A DNA stretch of 64,000 bases. Origin: Erythroxylum novogranatense. Taxonomy: Eukaryota > Streptophyta > Magnoliopsida > Malpighiales > Erythroxylaceae. The notes under the pieces are model-generated. The model searched no databases. It saw only the letters and a list, made by a program, of their open reading frames with translations, and was not told the origin of the DNA. A program made the translations under genes and the position numbers. The stretch is taken from positions 16,978,620 through 17,042,619 of the forward strand of contig CM057225.1 in assembly GCA_029891385.1 (NCBI GenBank), read 5' to 3'. Shown one piece after another: positions 1 to 13,172 of the stretch (positions are counted from its first letter, which is position 1; each line of letters opens with the position of its first letter).

Positions 1-1234
1 AGGTCAAAGTAAATTTTCCAGCACTTAAGTCTAAACCATATTCTATGGTTTCTATACCATTCCCACCCCATTTCTAAACCATCAAACATCCTAAGTAATT
101 AAGAATTCAACCAATACCTCTTCAATACCTTCACCTAAGCATTTTGCTAAAATTGGCAGCACCTTACACAATCATTTTCATGCAAGAAAAGTCATCTAGA
201 ATCATCCAAAATCAAGTTAACAACACATCTTTCAAGCTAGCTTCCTCAAATCATACTCAAACATAACCCAACAATTCAAACTATCATTTTCATAACATTT
301 AACCATCATAACTCATGATTAATAAACAATAACCCCCTTTAAATGCATTTACTAACCATGATTCATGAACTACATAATCAAAGCATCATTAACACTTAAC
401 TTAATCACTTACCTACTTAGCTTCCACTCTTCAATTAACATCAACTTCTCCTCTTCACTCCACATGTACAAGCACCATCATAATAAGGAAGTAGGAGGTT
501 TAAGCTTGTAAAGGAAGCACTTAAATTGGAGGACTTTCGAAAATTCAATGAAGGGAAGAGAGAAGTTTGGTGGAGGAGAGACAAACAAGCCAACTCTTAT
601 ACTTTTATTTCAAAAGCCCCCTAACTTGTCGTGAGTGAAGGGAATTAATAAAGCAAATCTCCTTTCTTTCCTTCCACTAGAAGAGTCGAGAACATTAGAA
701 GAGGAAGAAGACAAAAGCTTAAGACACTTGGCAATTGATTAAGGAAATAAAGAAAAGTCAACCATCATTCCATGTTTTTTAAAGAAAAAATACAACAATT
801 ACCCATAATGCAAGCCAAATTTGGTTCCAACAATATGTAAGGGTCCACTTTTGGGTCCCACCAAAATAATTAATAGATTAGCACCAAATAACAGTAGAAA
901 AATCAACCGGTTCGCCACTTAGTGATTATTTTTCCTGTCCAAGAATTTTCTCCGGAAAATTCTGGAAAAATTTCTAAAAATCCCTTAAAATAGAAAACAC
1001 ACTCTGGATCAATCAAAATAACTTTTTCAAACCCCTTAACCGCATTAATCACAATAAAATTGCCTTAGGCACAAAAACCGGGAATAACATGTATGCATGT
1101 ACAATAATTCCGCGTGTACAATTGATACTGAGTATCAATCTTATTATGAATGAACAGTGCTAATTATTCCCTATCAATCTCATCCTATGACAAAGTTCCT
1201 ATTTTACCTTTCCAGTAGGGGGTGGGATGTTACA
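1..1234 (-). repeat. Start of a Tekay/Del-like LTR (family A)
   Basis: Non-coding, AT-rich sequence ending in GGTGGGATGTTACA, which read on the minus strand is an LTR start (TGTAACATCCCACC). The last ~300 bases match the right end of the solo LTR at 29518-33467, sharing AATCAACCGGTTCGCCACTT, CATGTATGCATGTAC and CCAGTAGGGGGTGGGATGTT. The other end lies outside the window, so its own target duplication cannot be checked. The Tekay/Del label rests on the terminal sequence and LTR architecture only. Confidence 0.7.
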
Positions 1235-3495
1235 TTTAAGTTAACCCCTCACCTTGAGAAGATGAAGATTGGTCAGATTTTAAAAGGGGGTCGTATGTGT
1301 TGGTGACTTGGAGATTTTCGGGAGTTTCAAGTGTTGGTAGCTTGAGCAGGTAAGGAAAGTTGTTATGTTGTTCATTTAATGATTAGATGCATTTATGGTA
1401 TTAATTGTGAAAGGTTGTGGTAGTTGAGTTTGAGTTATGGCTGATTTTAGAGAGAAAATGTGGGAAAATGGTCGGAGAAGACGAACAGGAACCCGCACGT
1501 CACGACGTGTGAGGGCCTCGTCTCAACGAGAGGTAAATTACTCGTCGCGACGAGCGTGGTTGGGACGTCGCGACGAACGTGGTTAGACGTCACGATGAGC
1601 GGTAAATTCCTCGTCGCGACGAGTGGTTAGACGTCGCGACCAGCGGTTAGTTGTCGCGGCGAACGTTCTTTGACCGCGGCGAGGTTGATTTTCTGAACTG
1701 ATGTGATTTAGTTCTTGGGTCATAACTAATGATGTAGACCTCCAATTGAAGTTATTTTTGATTCGTTATGAACTAGAGAAAGAGGTCTAAAATTAAGGTG
1801 AAGTAAGAAAGTTTGAATTCAGGTTTTTAAGATCGCAAATCTTGAAAGAAATTGAGTATAGATTTCTAATTTGTCCTAATAATTGTTTCTTGATGATTGG
1901 AGTCTAATTTTGAGATTTCTGAAATAGATTAAATGCCTTTGAGGTTTTAGAAATAGAGTATAATGGATGATATTGATCTAGTAAACAGTAATTTGGCTTT
2001 GAGGTCTTCCTTGAGAATTTAAGGGTATTGTCTAAATGTGATAGTGTATATAGAATGAAAAGTTGGTTTTGAGGCAAAGATAGTGAAATTGGGATATAAG
2101 CAATGAATGTCACGAATATGCATTGTACATCTTTGCATTTCAGCATGTGCATTTGTGAACCTTTTCGATTTTGCATTTGGTAACATGGGATTACTTTGAT
2201 CGTTATAGAGGCACCGTTGGATCGACATTCCACAGATATTCTTTGGGACTTCCAGCGAAGAGTTCGAAGTTACAGTGAGTAACCTAGTTAGTTCCTCAAT
2301 CTTTGGTATTAAATGTTACGTACTTAGAATTTTGTGGAGAATAATTATGAGTATGTATGATTGTTATGTGAAATCCGGAATCAAGGTCCGAGGATTAAAA
2401 TTTGACATTGATGTATGGCGAAAATGAATGCGATAAATTGCGAATGTCTCATTAAGGTGTAATTGAGAATGATATGGTCGATTTGATAAATTAGATCTGA
2501 TTGCAATGTGATACTGTAGAAGTGTGATAAATGAAATCCTTGAATAATCGAATAATAAAGTAGTGCATACCCAGAGGGCTCTCTTACCCCTAAAACACAC
2601 TTAATGTTTAATGAGCCCAAAAATGGACAGTTCAGAGCTATATGCTCAATGCTTAACGAGCCCGAAAAGGGACAGTTCAGAGATATATGCTCAACGTTTA
2701 ATGAGCCCAGAAAGGGATAATTTAGAGCTACAAGTTCAACGTTTAATGCACCCATTTGGGACAGTTTAGAGCCTCAGCCTCACTGATTAATGTGCCCAGA
2801 TTGGGACATCTGACAGTATTCGATCACAACAACGCAATAAAATGGAAAATGTCTTGTATTCATATATTTGTGCATTGAATTGATTTCTGGATTGGGAAAG
2901 AGGCAACATGCCTTGCATCTATGTGATATTACTTTGTATTCTCTCTGAATATGCTATTGTTAAAATCTGTACATTGCCATATGATATTCTGAACGTGCTA
3001 TTGTGATAATCTGTACGCTATTTGCGTAATGCATGAATTGAGTGAACCATCGATGATGGTTTCTCATTGAGTTCGCAAACTCACCCAAAATTGCAATCTA
3101 TTTTTCAGGGTCGAGAGAGTAGACTCCTAACTCCAGAGAGAGAGACTTTTCCTGTCGTGTGATCGCGTTGGCAAGGGAAGTCATTGCACACAGGTCGGTC
3201 AGCTGGGATTATTTTTAGGGATGACCTAGATAGATATTTGTATTAGTTTTCCCTTTTGGAGTATTGTATATAGATTGTGGAAAACTGATAGTCTGTAAAT
3301 TTCTGTTTTCATGAAATGATATGAGAAAGTGATTTGGTTTCAAAAATTTAGTGATTGTTATATTATGGTTATATAAATATGATGTCATGAGAGTATTGAA
3401 GTGACTGACTACTCGTAGCCCTCCCTTATTGTAGGATATGTATCGAGATGACCCACGGGCGTCCCAGTGTGTACCATACGATAAGGGGCGCTAAA
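1235..3495 (+). repeat. Decayed Tekay/Del-like LTR fragment, opposite orientation
   Basis: No gene is visible. The block at 2996-3120 (ATCGATGATGGTTTCTCATT, GAGTTCGCAAACTCA, ATTGCAATCTATTTT) is the reverse complement of 29880-29960 in the family A solo LTR. The block around 2211-2290 likewise matches 30520-30600 in inverse orientation. This is therefore an LTR of a related family in plus sense, lying head to head with 1-1234. It holds a GC-rich run of short palindromes (1490-1675) and a 45-bp tandem repeat. Its right side is cut where the family B repeat begins. Confidence 0.55.
2605..2812. repeat. 45-bp tandem repeat, about 4.5 copies
   Basis: The CCC of a GAGCCCA-type motif recurs at 2616, 2661, 2706, 2751 and 2795, giving a 45-bp period. 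Each unit has the form GCCC(A/G)AAAnGGGACAGTT(C/T)AGAG followed by a TTCAACGTTTAAT-like stretch. Because 45 is divisible by 3, the minus strand stays open here and shows a 15-residue repeat, which I take as a by-product and not a gene. Confidence 0.8.
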
Positions 3496-4224
3496 GAGCT
3501 CGCCTGGCGAGTTTATCTTTTCATTGATGACGAGCCTTGGCTAATTTCCTCTTTTTTTCACATAAATAATTTCAAATTTTCCAAAAATCATATCTCTTGA
3601 TTCCGAACTCTAAATTTAACAAATTTTGTATCAATAGAAAACTTAAAGGAAGCTCTACAACTTCCATGAAGAACTTGAAAATCAATTCCATCTCTAAAGT
3701 GATCAAATTTCTAATCAAATATTTTGTCCAATTTAATATTTCCCTACACAATCACATAACTTCCAAAATTTCTAACTTTCCACCCAAGGTCCAAAATGTC
3801 ATATTTTATATCCTTTGCAAAGATCAAAAGCCACCTACAACTTTCATGCAGATGAAAAATCAATTTTACCTCTAAGGAAGTCAATTTTTTAGTCAAAGGT
3901 TTTGTCCTCTAATAATCATGTCAAAACAATAACAGAAACTTCCAAAAATCATAACTTTCAATTCCGATATCGAAATATATCATACTTTATGGCGACAGAA
4001 AGCTTTCAACAGAAGCTACAAGTTTCATGAAGATCTTTTTCTCAAATTTTGCCTAAATCAAAAAGTCAACTCTCAGTAACCAAAAAGTCAAACTTTCTTA
4101 AAAATAAATCTTTTCACATCAATTTCCTTTAACTCAAAACACATAACAACACATTCATATACAAAACACTCTTTGAATCTCATTTTAATATTTCTCATTT
4201 CCACCAAAAGTTCGGGGTCTAACA
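3496..4224 (-). repeat. Truncated 3' LTR of family B
   Basis: This 729-bp block is a direct repeat of 8464-9180, beginning at GAGCTCGCCTGG and ending TTCGGGGTCTAACA. Read on minus it starts TGTTAGACCCCGAAC, a usual LTR start for plant Tekay/Del-type elements. Only the first ~0.7 kb of the ~4.4-kb LTR is present; the remainder is replaced by unrelated sequence left of 3496. Confidence 0.75.
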
Positions 4225-4797
4225 TTTCTCCTCCTCTTAAAAGAATTTTGTCCTCAAAATTCTAACTTAAGAAATCACCAAATGCTTGTTTCTCATTGAC
4301 CATAATCACTCACTTTCTTATCTAATTTCTTATCACACATATTCTTAACTTCTTCACGAAGAACCATTAAAATCATATCAATTTCACTATAACCACAAAT
4401 CAATGTTTCTCAATCTATTTACACAAATCAAAGGTCCAATTCTTAATGAACCCTAGTATGGATCAATCATCATCCAAACTCAACCTTTTGAATTTCTATA
4501 TATATATCGCTTCTTTCAAATCTTCATTCTTTCATCTCACAAATGTATGATTCAATTCATCCGAGTTCATCATGAAATTCTAATCACATTTCATTGACAC
4601 ATTCCTAAAATCAATCATAATTCTTGTCACCTTAATCAACCAATCACTATAGTTCTTCACATAAATTATGAACTTTATCTTTATCACATTCTCACAAAAT
4701 CAATCGTATCCTTACAAACTCTTATCAATTTCTCATGCTAGTTACTCATACACATACGCCCAAGTAAGATCCTATTACTGGGCTCTGATACTATAAC
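4225..4797 (-). mobile_element. Remnant interior of family B element (PPT, pol end, PBS)
   Basis: Only ~570 bp lie between the two LTR copies. On minus, directly before the 3' LTR, is a purine tract AAGAGGAGGAGAAA. The frame through it reads NFEDKILLRGGEM, which resembles the C-terminal end of chromovirus polyproteins (a FEDK(I/V)LLRGG-like tail). At 4779-4797, next to the 5' LTR, the minus strand reads GTTATAGTATCAGAGCCC, a primer-binding site like initiator Met-tRNA. All gag and nearly all pol are missing, so this is a deletion derivative. Confidence 0.65.
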
Positions 4798-7700
4798 TGT
4801 TTGGACTCGATCTGGAGACCGGACCCCAATCGAAAAAATGGAAAGAAACTAAAAGAATGTGAATTGTTAATGCCAAAGAACGGATGAATGCGCATCAAAT
4901 AAAAATCGAATCGGAAGGCAAAGCAATCGGAAACGAAAGTATCGAATCAAAACGAATCGATAACAAAACGGATACGAATCAAATGGCGAATACCTATCGA
5001 CTAGCGAAAACGAATCCGAATCGAATTGAAATCAAACAAATCACTTATTCGAACCAAACACTTTTCCGACATCCGAGAACAAAATCTAATTAGACTATCG
5101 CGTTGGAAACCCTAAGACTAACCAATCCGAAAACGGTATAAATTTTTTTCTCTTTCTTTCTTTCTTTTTCATTCAATCTCTTACAAAGTGATACACTTTT
5201 TCACTTTCGAAATTATCAATTTCCAATCCTCAATCAAAAATCTCAATACACTCAAATTGTCATATTCAAACTTATAAACATCAATTTACCAAAAATCTTA
5301 TTCTTATTCTATCTTTTCCATACAACCAATTTTATCAAAAATTGGGCAGCATGATGGTTGTATTTTAACAACCCCAAAACCTGCAAATGGTTTAAAAATA
5401 CTTCTATTCCCAATCAAAACTCAGAATCCTCAGACCACACGTCCGGAATCCAAATCCCAATCAAAGACATCCATATTCATATGCAAATCACATTCACTTC
5501 TCAAATCATACACAAATCCCATTCATATCTTCAATATACAAATTCTTAATGCAATCTAAACACAACCCAATCATTCATAAATTATACAATTCTAGAATTC
5601 ATATACATCATACTCAATTATATACGCAATTTCATAATTCACATATCCATGTACAAATCCATTCTTAAGTTCGGAATTCATTTTCATTCCGAAGTAATTA
5701 CACTACAATCTTTAATGGCATTCTACGCCATAAACAAAACCAATATAAAAAATCTAAATTATACAAATTACAAAAACATGCAAAGGTCGAACTGATGCCT
5801 TAATCGTCTTTCATCCAATCTCCTGCTCGAATACCTGGAGATGGGGATGAAAGGGGGGTGAGCTTAAAGCTTGTGGATAATATGTTTATAAATTGAAAAA
5901 TAAGCAAAAATCATTCTGCAAAACTTTTGCTATTTAAAACATTTCACAAGAGAGCAATTTATCAAAAGCTCGATTTTCAATCTTTTCAAATCATTTATAA
6001 TTAATTTCAAAAAATTCACGCCCGATAAAAATCCTCAATTTCTCATTTCTAAAAATTCTCACATTTTCACAATTCTTAAACAAATTCAAAACATGAATGC
6101 AATCACATATAAACGCAAATAAAACACATAACATATCAAAACGGTTTGGGTCGGTCCAAAGCGGACGCGTCGCACATTCCCACATAGCGGTCTGTGCGGC
6201 CATGAAGCGAACGTATTACTTTTTCTGCATAGCGGTCCGAAGTAGTCGTGACTTATGGGAGTCCAAAATCGGACTCCATTGCCACTAATGGGCAAAGGGA
6301 GAAGCCTTTTAAAGAAAAGAGATAGTGCACTGACTCGACTTAAGGGACCTAACCAAACCCACATATCACATATGTCATACTTGAAAAACAAATTGCCCGA
6401 AGGCAAAATTAAATCGATCTTTTCATATTGTGTCATATACAACACAATGTCAATCATACTTTTAACCAAAATTTGCATAACAAAATTTCCAATCATTCAA
6501 GTATCAAACAACAATTCCATTCGAAATTTCCACAATTTCAAAAATCACATAACAATCTAAGGTACATATCAAAATCTCAATCATAATTCAAACACCCAAG
6601 AATGCACAAATTTGCAATTTAACAAAATCATAAATCAAAACAATGAAATCCTCAATATAGAAATTTTTCAAATTATTCAAATCTTTCGAAGAAATAACAA
6701 ATTCGATGATTATTACAATTTCTTAAATCATTCCCAAAAGCAAGGAATTTTAATCATTCAAAAATAATTTCTTAAAAACCCTTTTCACTTTCCTGAATTT
6801 TCAAGAACACAAATTTAACTTATAATTCAAAATATAAACACATTACCCACCTCAATTCCGTGCTTGAAGCCTGTCCAATGCTTCAATTTCTCCAAAGCCT
6901 TTCCTTAATTTTCCCTAATTCAAAAACATAAACCCTAATTACTTCATCATCCAAATTGAACCAATAATACTAAGCAATCACCAAAATTGACTTCATAATT
7001 CACAAACCCATAAGATTTCCAAGCTATCTAAACCAAAAAAAAAATTCACTAAAAACTTAAAGATAAAAAATCACCTTTTACCTTAATCTCCACCATTTTT
7101 GAAATTTCTTGGTTCTTTAAGATGCTCCCATGCTCTTCCACCTTTTTTCTTTTGAATCACCTTTAAAACACCCTTGGAAGCTAACAAAAATCAAAACCCT
7201 AGCTCTCTCTCTCTTTTCTTCCTCCTTTCTCTCATCCGAAGCTTCACTCTTTCTTCCCTCTCTTTTGTTCTTTCATTTTCTTCTTCTTTTTTTCATCAAA
7301 GTGTCGTGCTTCACTTTTTAAAAATGACAGTGACCTCTTGCCATGTCATTAATGAATGTCAAAAGACCTTAATGCCCCTCCATATTAGCCTTGAAACTTA
7401 ATTCTTTAAGTGATCTTCCAAAATTGCCCCTGAAATTTATTTCAATTTATGCTTATTTTAGGACATTTTTCTCATCATCAAATTGCAGGAATTTGCTAAA
7501 ACTTCCTTATATAGAAACGTTCCTAATTGTTTTAATTTCATAACACCACTAAAATCATTTAATTTGGTACACTACACCAAAAGTTATAATCCAAACATTT
7601 CGGGTTATTCATATGTCAAAACATTTTCCAGCATTTTATTTTCATCTGAAAATTGATATTCTTAAAGACAAAAATGAAACTCAATTTTTTCATAAAAATT

Positions 7701-9180
7701 GTAGCCCTATTTCTCTAGTTTAATCCAAATTAAGAATCACCTCATTTGGATTACTATAGCAAAAGTTATGGCCAAAATACTTTCATATTTTTCTATTTCA
7801 AGACTGCACACTAATCCGAACTTCAATTCAAAAATTGAAAGTCTTAGGGGCTAAATTGAAATTCAATTCCTTCATATGATTTGTAGCCCCATGTCTCTAT
7901 TTTAGTTTTCCTCAAGAATCACTTCAATCGGATCATTACAAATTAAGAATTTCTTAAAATACTGAACTATGTTCAAAACATTTCCCGACTCACTTTGATT
8001 AAATCAATCATCCTCAATTTAATCTCAAAAATTTCCAAATTTCTCATGAGAATGTAGATAATTATCTTAATAATCCAACGCTTTGAAAACTAAGTCAATC
8101 GGATGTCGGACGGAAAAGATATAAGCAAAAGATTGCACAAGGGTCGGATTAGAGGAAGTAAAACCAAGAAAACCAAAGGGGCAAAACGGTGTCGCATCGG
8201 GCCAAAACGGCGGCGCCCAGAGAAGGACAACCAAAACGACGTCGCGCAAAGGAAACGAAACGAATTCGTATAGCGAAAACGGGCACGCATAGAGGAAAGC
8301 AGAAACGGCGCCGTATGGAGTGAGGAAAAGCATAAGCGAAGCGGGCGGTGTCGTTTAGGCGGCGAGGTACGCCTCACCTAAACGACGTCAAGAAAGCGAA
8401 ATGATTTAGCGCTGGCTCATGAGGCGAACAGCTCGCACCCAGCGAGTCCTCGCTCGCCGCGACGAGCTCGCCTGGGCGAGCAGAGCCTTGGTTAATTTCC
8501 TCTCTTTTTTCACATAAATAATTCCAAATTTTCCAAAAATCATATCTCTTGATTTCGAACTCTAAATTTAACAAATTTTATATCAATAGAAAGCTTAAAG
8601 GAAGCTCTACAACTTCCATGAAGAACTCGAAAATCAATTCCATCTCTAAAGTGATCAAATTTCTAATCAAATATTCTGTCCAATTTAATATTTCCCTACA
8701 CAATCACATAACTTCCAAAATTTCTAAATTTCCACTCCAAGGTCCAAAAATATCATATTTTATATCACTACAAAGATCAGAAAGCCACCTACAACTTTCA
8801 TGAAGGACAAAAAAATCAATTTTACCTCTAAGGGAGTCAATTTTTCAGTCAAATGTTCTGTCCTCTAATAATCATGCCAAAACAATAATATAAACTTCCA
8901 AAAATCATAACTTTCAATTCCGATATCGAAATATATCATACTTTATGACGACAGAAGGCTTTCAACAGAAGCTACAAGTTTCATGAAGATATTTTTCTTA
9001 AATTTTGCCTCAATCAAAAAGCCAACTCTCTATGGCCAAAAAGTCAAACTTTCTTAAAAATAAATCTTTTCACATCAATTTCCTTTAACTCAAAACACAT
9101 CACAACACATCCATATCCAAAACACTCTTTGAATCTCATTTTAATATTTCTCATTTCCACCAAAAGTTCGGGGTCCAATA
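4798..9180 (-). repeat. Very long 5' LTR (4.4 kb), family B
   Basis: The plus strand runs TGTTTGGACTCG...GGGGTCCAATA. On minus the LTR starts TATTGGACCCCG (the expected TG is mutated) and ends CCAAACA directly at the primer-binding site. It carries the AAGCTTTAAGCTCACCCCCC...CAGGT block (minus strand, about 5870-5830) seen in other Tekay-like LTRs here, and a GC-rich palindromic region at 8180-8480. No protein-coding gene is apparent; the short open frames have no recognisable domain. Confidence 0.7.
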
Positions 9181-9927
9181 AGTTGCCATAGGTTTCACTT
9201 TTTCCATATCAAACTTATACAGCAATTCTTTCACGTATTTTTGTTGATGGATAAAGATCTTTTCTTCGGTTTGCTTAACTTGCAAACTAAGAAAAAACTT
9301 TAACTCTCCCATCATACTCATCTCAAACTCATTTTCCATCAAATTCTTAAAACTCATGCATAAACTTTTTGAAGTCGCACCAAAAATAATGTCATCAACA
9401 TAAATTTGAACTAAAATAAAATCATTCTCAAAATTCTTCCTAAAGATTGTCTTATCTACCTAACCTCTACTAAATCCGCTCTCAATGAGAAGAGTACTTA
9501 GATGATCATACCAAGCTTTAGGAGCTTGTTTCAAGCTGTACAAAGCCTTATGAAGTCTATAGACATGATCCGGATACTTAACATCCTCAAAACTAGGAGC
9601 TTGCTTAACATACACTTCTTCGTCTATAAGACCATTCAGAAATGCACTTTTCACATCCCTTTGAAAAAGTGTTATATCATGACAAACAGTATATGCAAGC
9701 AATATCCTAATAGCTTCAAGTCTTTCTACCAGAGCATACGTCTCATTATAGTCTATTCCTTCTTGCTGATTATAGCCTTGTGCTACTAATCTTGCATTAT
9801 TCTGACTTACTATGCCTGATTCGTCTAACTTATTCTTAAAAACCCATCTAGTTCCTATGATGGATTTCTTCAAGGGTTTAGGAACCAAGGACCAAACTTT
9901 GTTCCTAGTAAATTGGTTCTCTTGCAT
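9181..9927 (-). pseudogene. Copia reverse transcriptase fragment (SIRE-like)
   Basis: The minus strand encodes parts of a Ty1/copia reverse transcriptase: NKARLVAQGYNQQEGIDYNETY-like start (here NNARLVAQGY), the catalytic DVKSAFLNG, KALYSLKQAPKAWYD, then YVDDIIFGATSKS at about 9395-9360 and the MMGELKFFLSLQ motif. Both Asp motifs are present, but the frame is broken near 9460. The domain is cut at 9181, where it abuts the family B LTR, and RNase H is absent. It belongs with the integrase and gag fragments to its right. Confidence 0.85.
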
Positions 9928-10081
9928 AGCTAAAATCCATGCTTCATCTTGAAGAGCTTCATCAATCTTCTTAGGCTCTATTTCAGAGACAAATGTTGCA
10001 TTAGCTTCTCTTCTAAATTTGGACCTTGTTTGGACTCCTTCTGAGGTCTCTCCTATAATTAACTCTTCTAGATGAGAACTC

Positions 10082-11480
10082 TTATATCTCCATTTTTTTT
10101 AACCCAAGAGTCTCTAGAATATCCTCAATCTTGTCTACCTGAGTTTCTGATGATGAAGCTTCTTTAGTATCACCTAAGGGCATTGAAGGGATTTCACTAT
10201 CCATATCATCTTCCTTACTTGGTTGGGAACTATCATCAAAATTGACATGAATAGTCTCCTCAACAGTCTTCGAGGTAAGATTATAAACCCTAAAAGCCTT
10301 CGATGATAAGGAGTAGCCTAGAAAAATTCCTGAATAGGTCTTTAAATCGAATTTGTCCAACATTTCTTTTGTATTCAGTATAGAGCACTTGCAACCAAAT
10401 GGATGAAAGTATGATATATTTAGTCTCCTTCCATTCCATAACTCATAAGGAGTTTTCTTCAATAAAGGTCGCAACAATATTCTATTCTGAATGTAACATG
10501 TTGTATTCACAGCTTCTACCCAGAAGTACTTAGGAAGATTTATCTCACACAGCATAGTCCTTGCCATCTCTTGAATCATCCTGTTCTTCCTTTCAACAAC
10601 TCCATTTTACTGTGGAGCCCTAAGAGCAGAGAAATTGTGAAAAATTCCATTCTCCTCACAGAATATTCTAAACTTCTCATTCTCAAATTCTTCACCATGA
10701 TCACTCCTAATACTAGCTATCGACATTCCTTTTTCACTCTGTAACTTTTTGGAAAGGGTTCTAAAACACTTAAAAGACTCATCTTTGTGTGACAAAAACA
10801 GTATCCAACAAAATCTAGTAAAGTCATCAACAATAACAAGTCCATATGACTTTCCGCCAAGACTTATTATCCTAATTGGACCAAATAAATCCATATGTAA
10901 CAACTCTAGAGGTCTCGATGATGTTAAGGTATTTTTAGAAGAAAACGATATTTTGACTTGTTTTTCTTTATGGCAACTTTCACAAAAGAAATCCTTGTCA
11001 AAACTTATTTTTGGTAATCCTCTTACCAAATCATCCTTTAACAGCTTTGAAATATGTTTAAAACTGACATGATCTAGCTTTTTATGCCATATTAGTCTTT
11101 CTTCTTCAGTTGATAAAAAACACAAAACATTTTGATTCTGAAAATCTTCTAAATCAATTTTTTAAAGATTAATTCGTCTTTTGGCAGAAAAGAATATAGA
11201 CTCATCTTTGTTTCTGACTTCACAAAGATTTTGATTAAACACAACTTCAAAGCCAGAGTCACACAATTGACTGACACTAATCAAGTTGTGTTTCAGACTA
11301 TCAACAAGCAGCACATTATCAATACATGTAAAGGAATCTTTACCTATTTTATCGATTCCAATTATCTTGCCCTGCTGGTTGTCTCCAAAAGTTATCGATC
11401 CTCCCTTCTTATACTAAAGATCTAGGAACATAGACCTTCTACAAATCATGTGTCGCGAGCATCCACTGTCCAAATACTAA
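10082..11480 (-). pseudogene. Copia protease remnant and integrase
   Basis: On minus, a protease active-site remnant (LDSGCSRHM, with a stop where Trp is usual) lies near 11455. It is followed by the GAG-pre-integrase zinc region with HKKLDHVSFKHIS and CESCHKEKQ. Then comes the integrase core with HMDLFGP, RSDHGEEF and NGVVERKN, the D-D-E set. A stop codon (CAA to TAA) interrupts the integrase at 10607, just before NGVVERKN. The C-terminal part runs to 10082 with FHPFGCKCSILN and FLGYSLSSKAFRVYN. It is a non-functional copy within the same copia element. Confidence 0.85.
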
Positions 11481-11612
11481 TGGTGCTTGCTGTCACTTCC
11501 AAAAAGGGATATCTGTAGGAGATATTATTTTATTTTTCGGTACCCAAATTTTCTTAGGTCCTTTCGGGTTAGTAAAATGCACATAATGATAGTGATGCAT
11601 TTGATAAGATTG

Positions 11613-12731
11613 TTAATGAAAATGTGATTGTTGGAACTTCCTTTTCTGTTGAGACATATTTCTAGTAAACCCTAATCTAGTTTTATCACTCGGATGTCTA
11701 CACTTTCCTAACATATCATTTATTTTTCTCGTACTTTCAGTGAAAGTTGCTAGATCAGCTGAAAGACTCTTGATCCTAAGCTTCAATTGATTGATCTCTT
11801 CGGATCTATCTATGACTCCCTTTTTCTTAATTTCCTCTACTTGCTTTTTTAAGCAGGTGTTCTCGCTTTCTATCTCTTGTGTATTTTTCAGATTTTTTAC
11901 ATATTTTTTCTTCAACAATTTGTACTGTTTCAGAATAGCATGGGAATCTTCTAGTAGTTCAGAATATGCATCTTGCAAGTCATCATATTTAGAGGTTACC
12001 TCCTCATCACTTTCCTCTTCGGCTACCAGGCATATATTTGCATGATCTGATGTCTCGAAGCATGTATCATATCCGGATGAATCTAGATCCTCCCAGGTTG
12101 CCATCATGCTTTTCTTGCCTTCTCTACTCTTCTTTGGTTCCTCTTTAATGTTGGACACTCGAACTTGTAATGTCTTGTTTCGTTGCACTCGTAGCATATG
12201 ATGGATGTCTTCTCTATCTTCCCATCATCTTTTCCGTTTTTTTTAGATTTGATTTCCTTTGGACTTATTCTTCCACATCCGTCTGATCTTCTTAGAAATG
12301 AAGGATAACTCGTCATCTTCTTCACTCGACTCCTATTCTGACTCATTGGAATCATCGTCCTCTGATTCTTCAATCTTCAGCGCTTTTGATGAATTCCTCT
12401 TCCTTTGAGTCTTGTGATTCTTTTGTCCGGCCTTTAGTCCTATCGACTTGTCCCGTCTAGGCTTGTCTTCAGCATCGAGCTCAACTTCATGTATCTTCAA
12501 CGATCCAAGCAGTTCGTCAAGTTTTAATACGCTTAAATCCTTGGCTTCCTGTACAGCAGTAACTTTTGATCTCCACCTCTTTGGTAGACTTCTTAGGATC
12601 TTATGAACGTGATCTTGGTTGTCATAAGTTCTTCCAAGAGCTTTTAATCCATTGAAAATTGTTTGAAATCTTCCAAACATTTGATCAATAGATTCTTCAT
12701 CTTTCATTTTGAACAACTCGTACTGATGCAC
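11613..12731 (-). pseudogene. Copia Gag with zinc knuckle and coiled coil
   Basis: The minus-strand frames contain the copia Gag core (YELFKMKDEESIDQMFGRFQ, ILRSLPKRWRSKVTAVQEAK), then a CCHC zinc knuckle CYECNETRHYKFEC near 12200, then a long charged coiled coil (about 11650-12000). The sequence is split over three overlapping frames, so at least two frameshifts are present. Gag packages the element's RNA in virus-like particles. The YELFKMK/ILRSLPKRW signature is typical of the SIRE/Maximus lineage, which is my tentative assignment. Frames upstream to the primer-binding site (12732-13155) are decayed. Confidence 0.8.
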
Positions 12732-13155
12732 AAGAATACTTATCTTGGATTCTTTAACTTAGTTCGTACCTCTATGTACGATGGATAACGTATCCCATAT
12801 CTCCTTCACAGTATCGCATCTGTGGACTTTATCGTACTCACTTCTGCTTAAGGCACAACTCAAGAAGAACTTTATTTTAGAGTTTAGTTGAAATCTCGCC
12901 TTTTAATCAGCCGTCCATCTGATTCATGGAATAAGATTTCCTTCTTCATCCGCTGGTGTGTATGGTCCATTCTCTATTACGTCCCAAAGGTCAACATGAG
13001 TAGATTCGATAAACAACCGCATCCTATCTTTCTAATAGTGATAGTCTTCTCCGTTAATCGCTGGAGGTCTAGTGACTGAGGCACCTTCCGCTATGTATGT
13101 ATGTGATTCCGCCATAATCTTTAATACACATTTTGTTAAGGTGATCCTTGGACAC

Positions 13156-13172
13156 CAAGCTCTGATACCAAT
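13156..13172 (-). other. Primer-binding site of the copia element
   Basis: On minus the sequence after the LTR reads ATTGGTATCAGAGCTTGG, complementary to the 3' end of initiator Met-tRNA, the usual copia primer. It fixes the inner boundary of the 5' LTR at 13173 and the transcription direction as minus. Confidence 0.85.
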
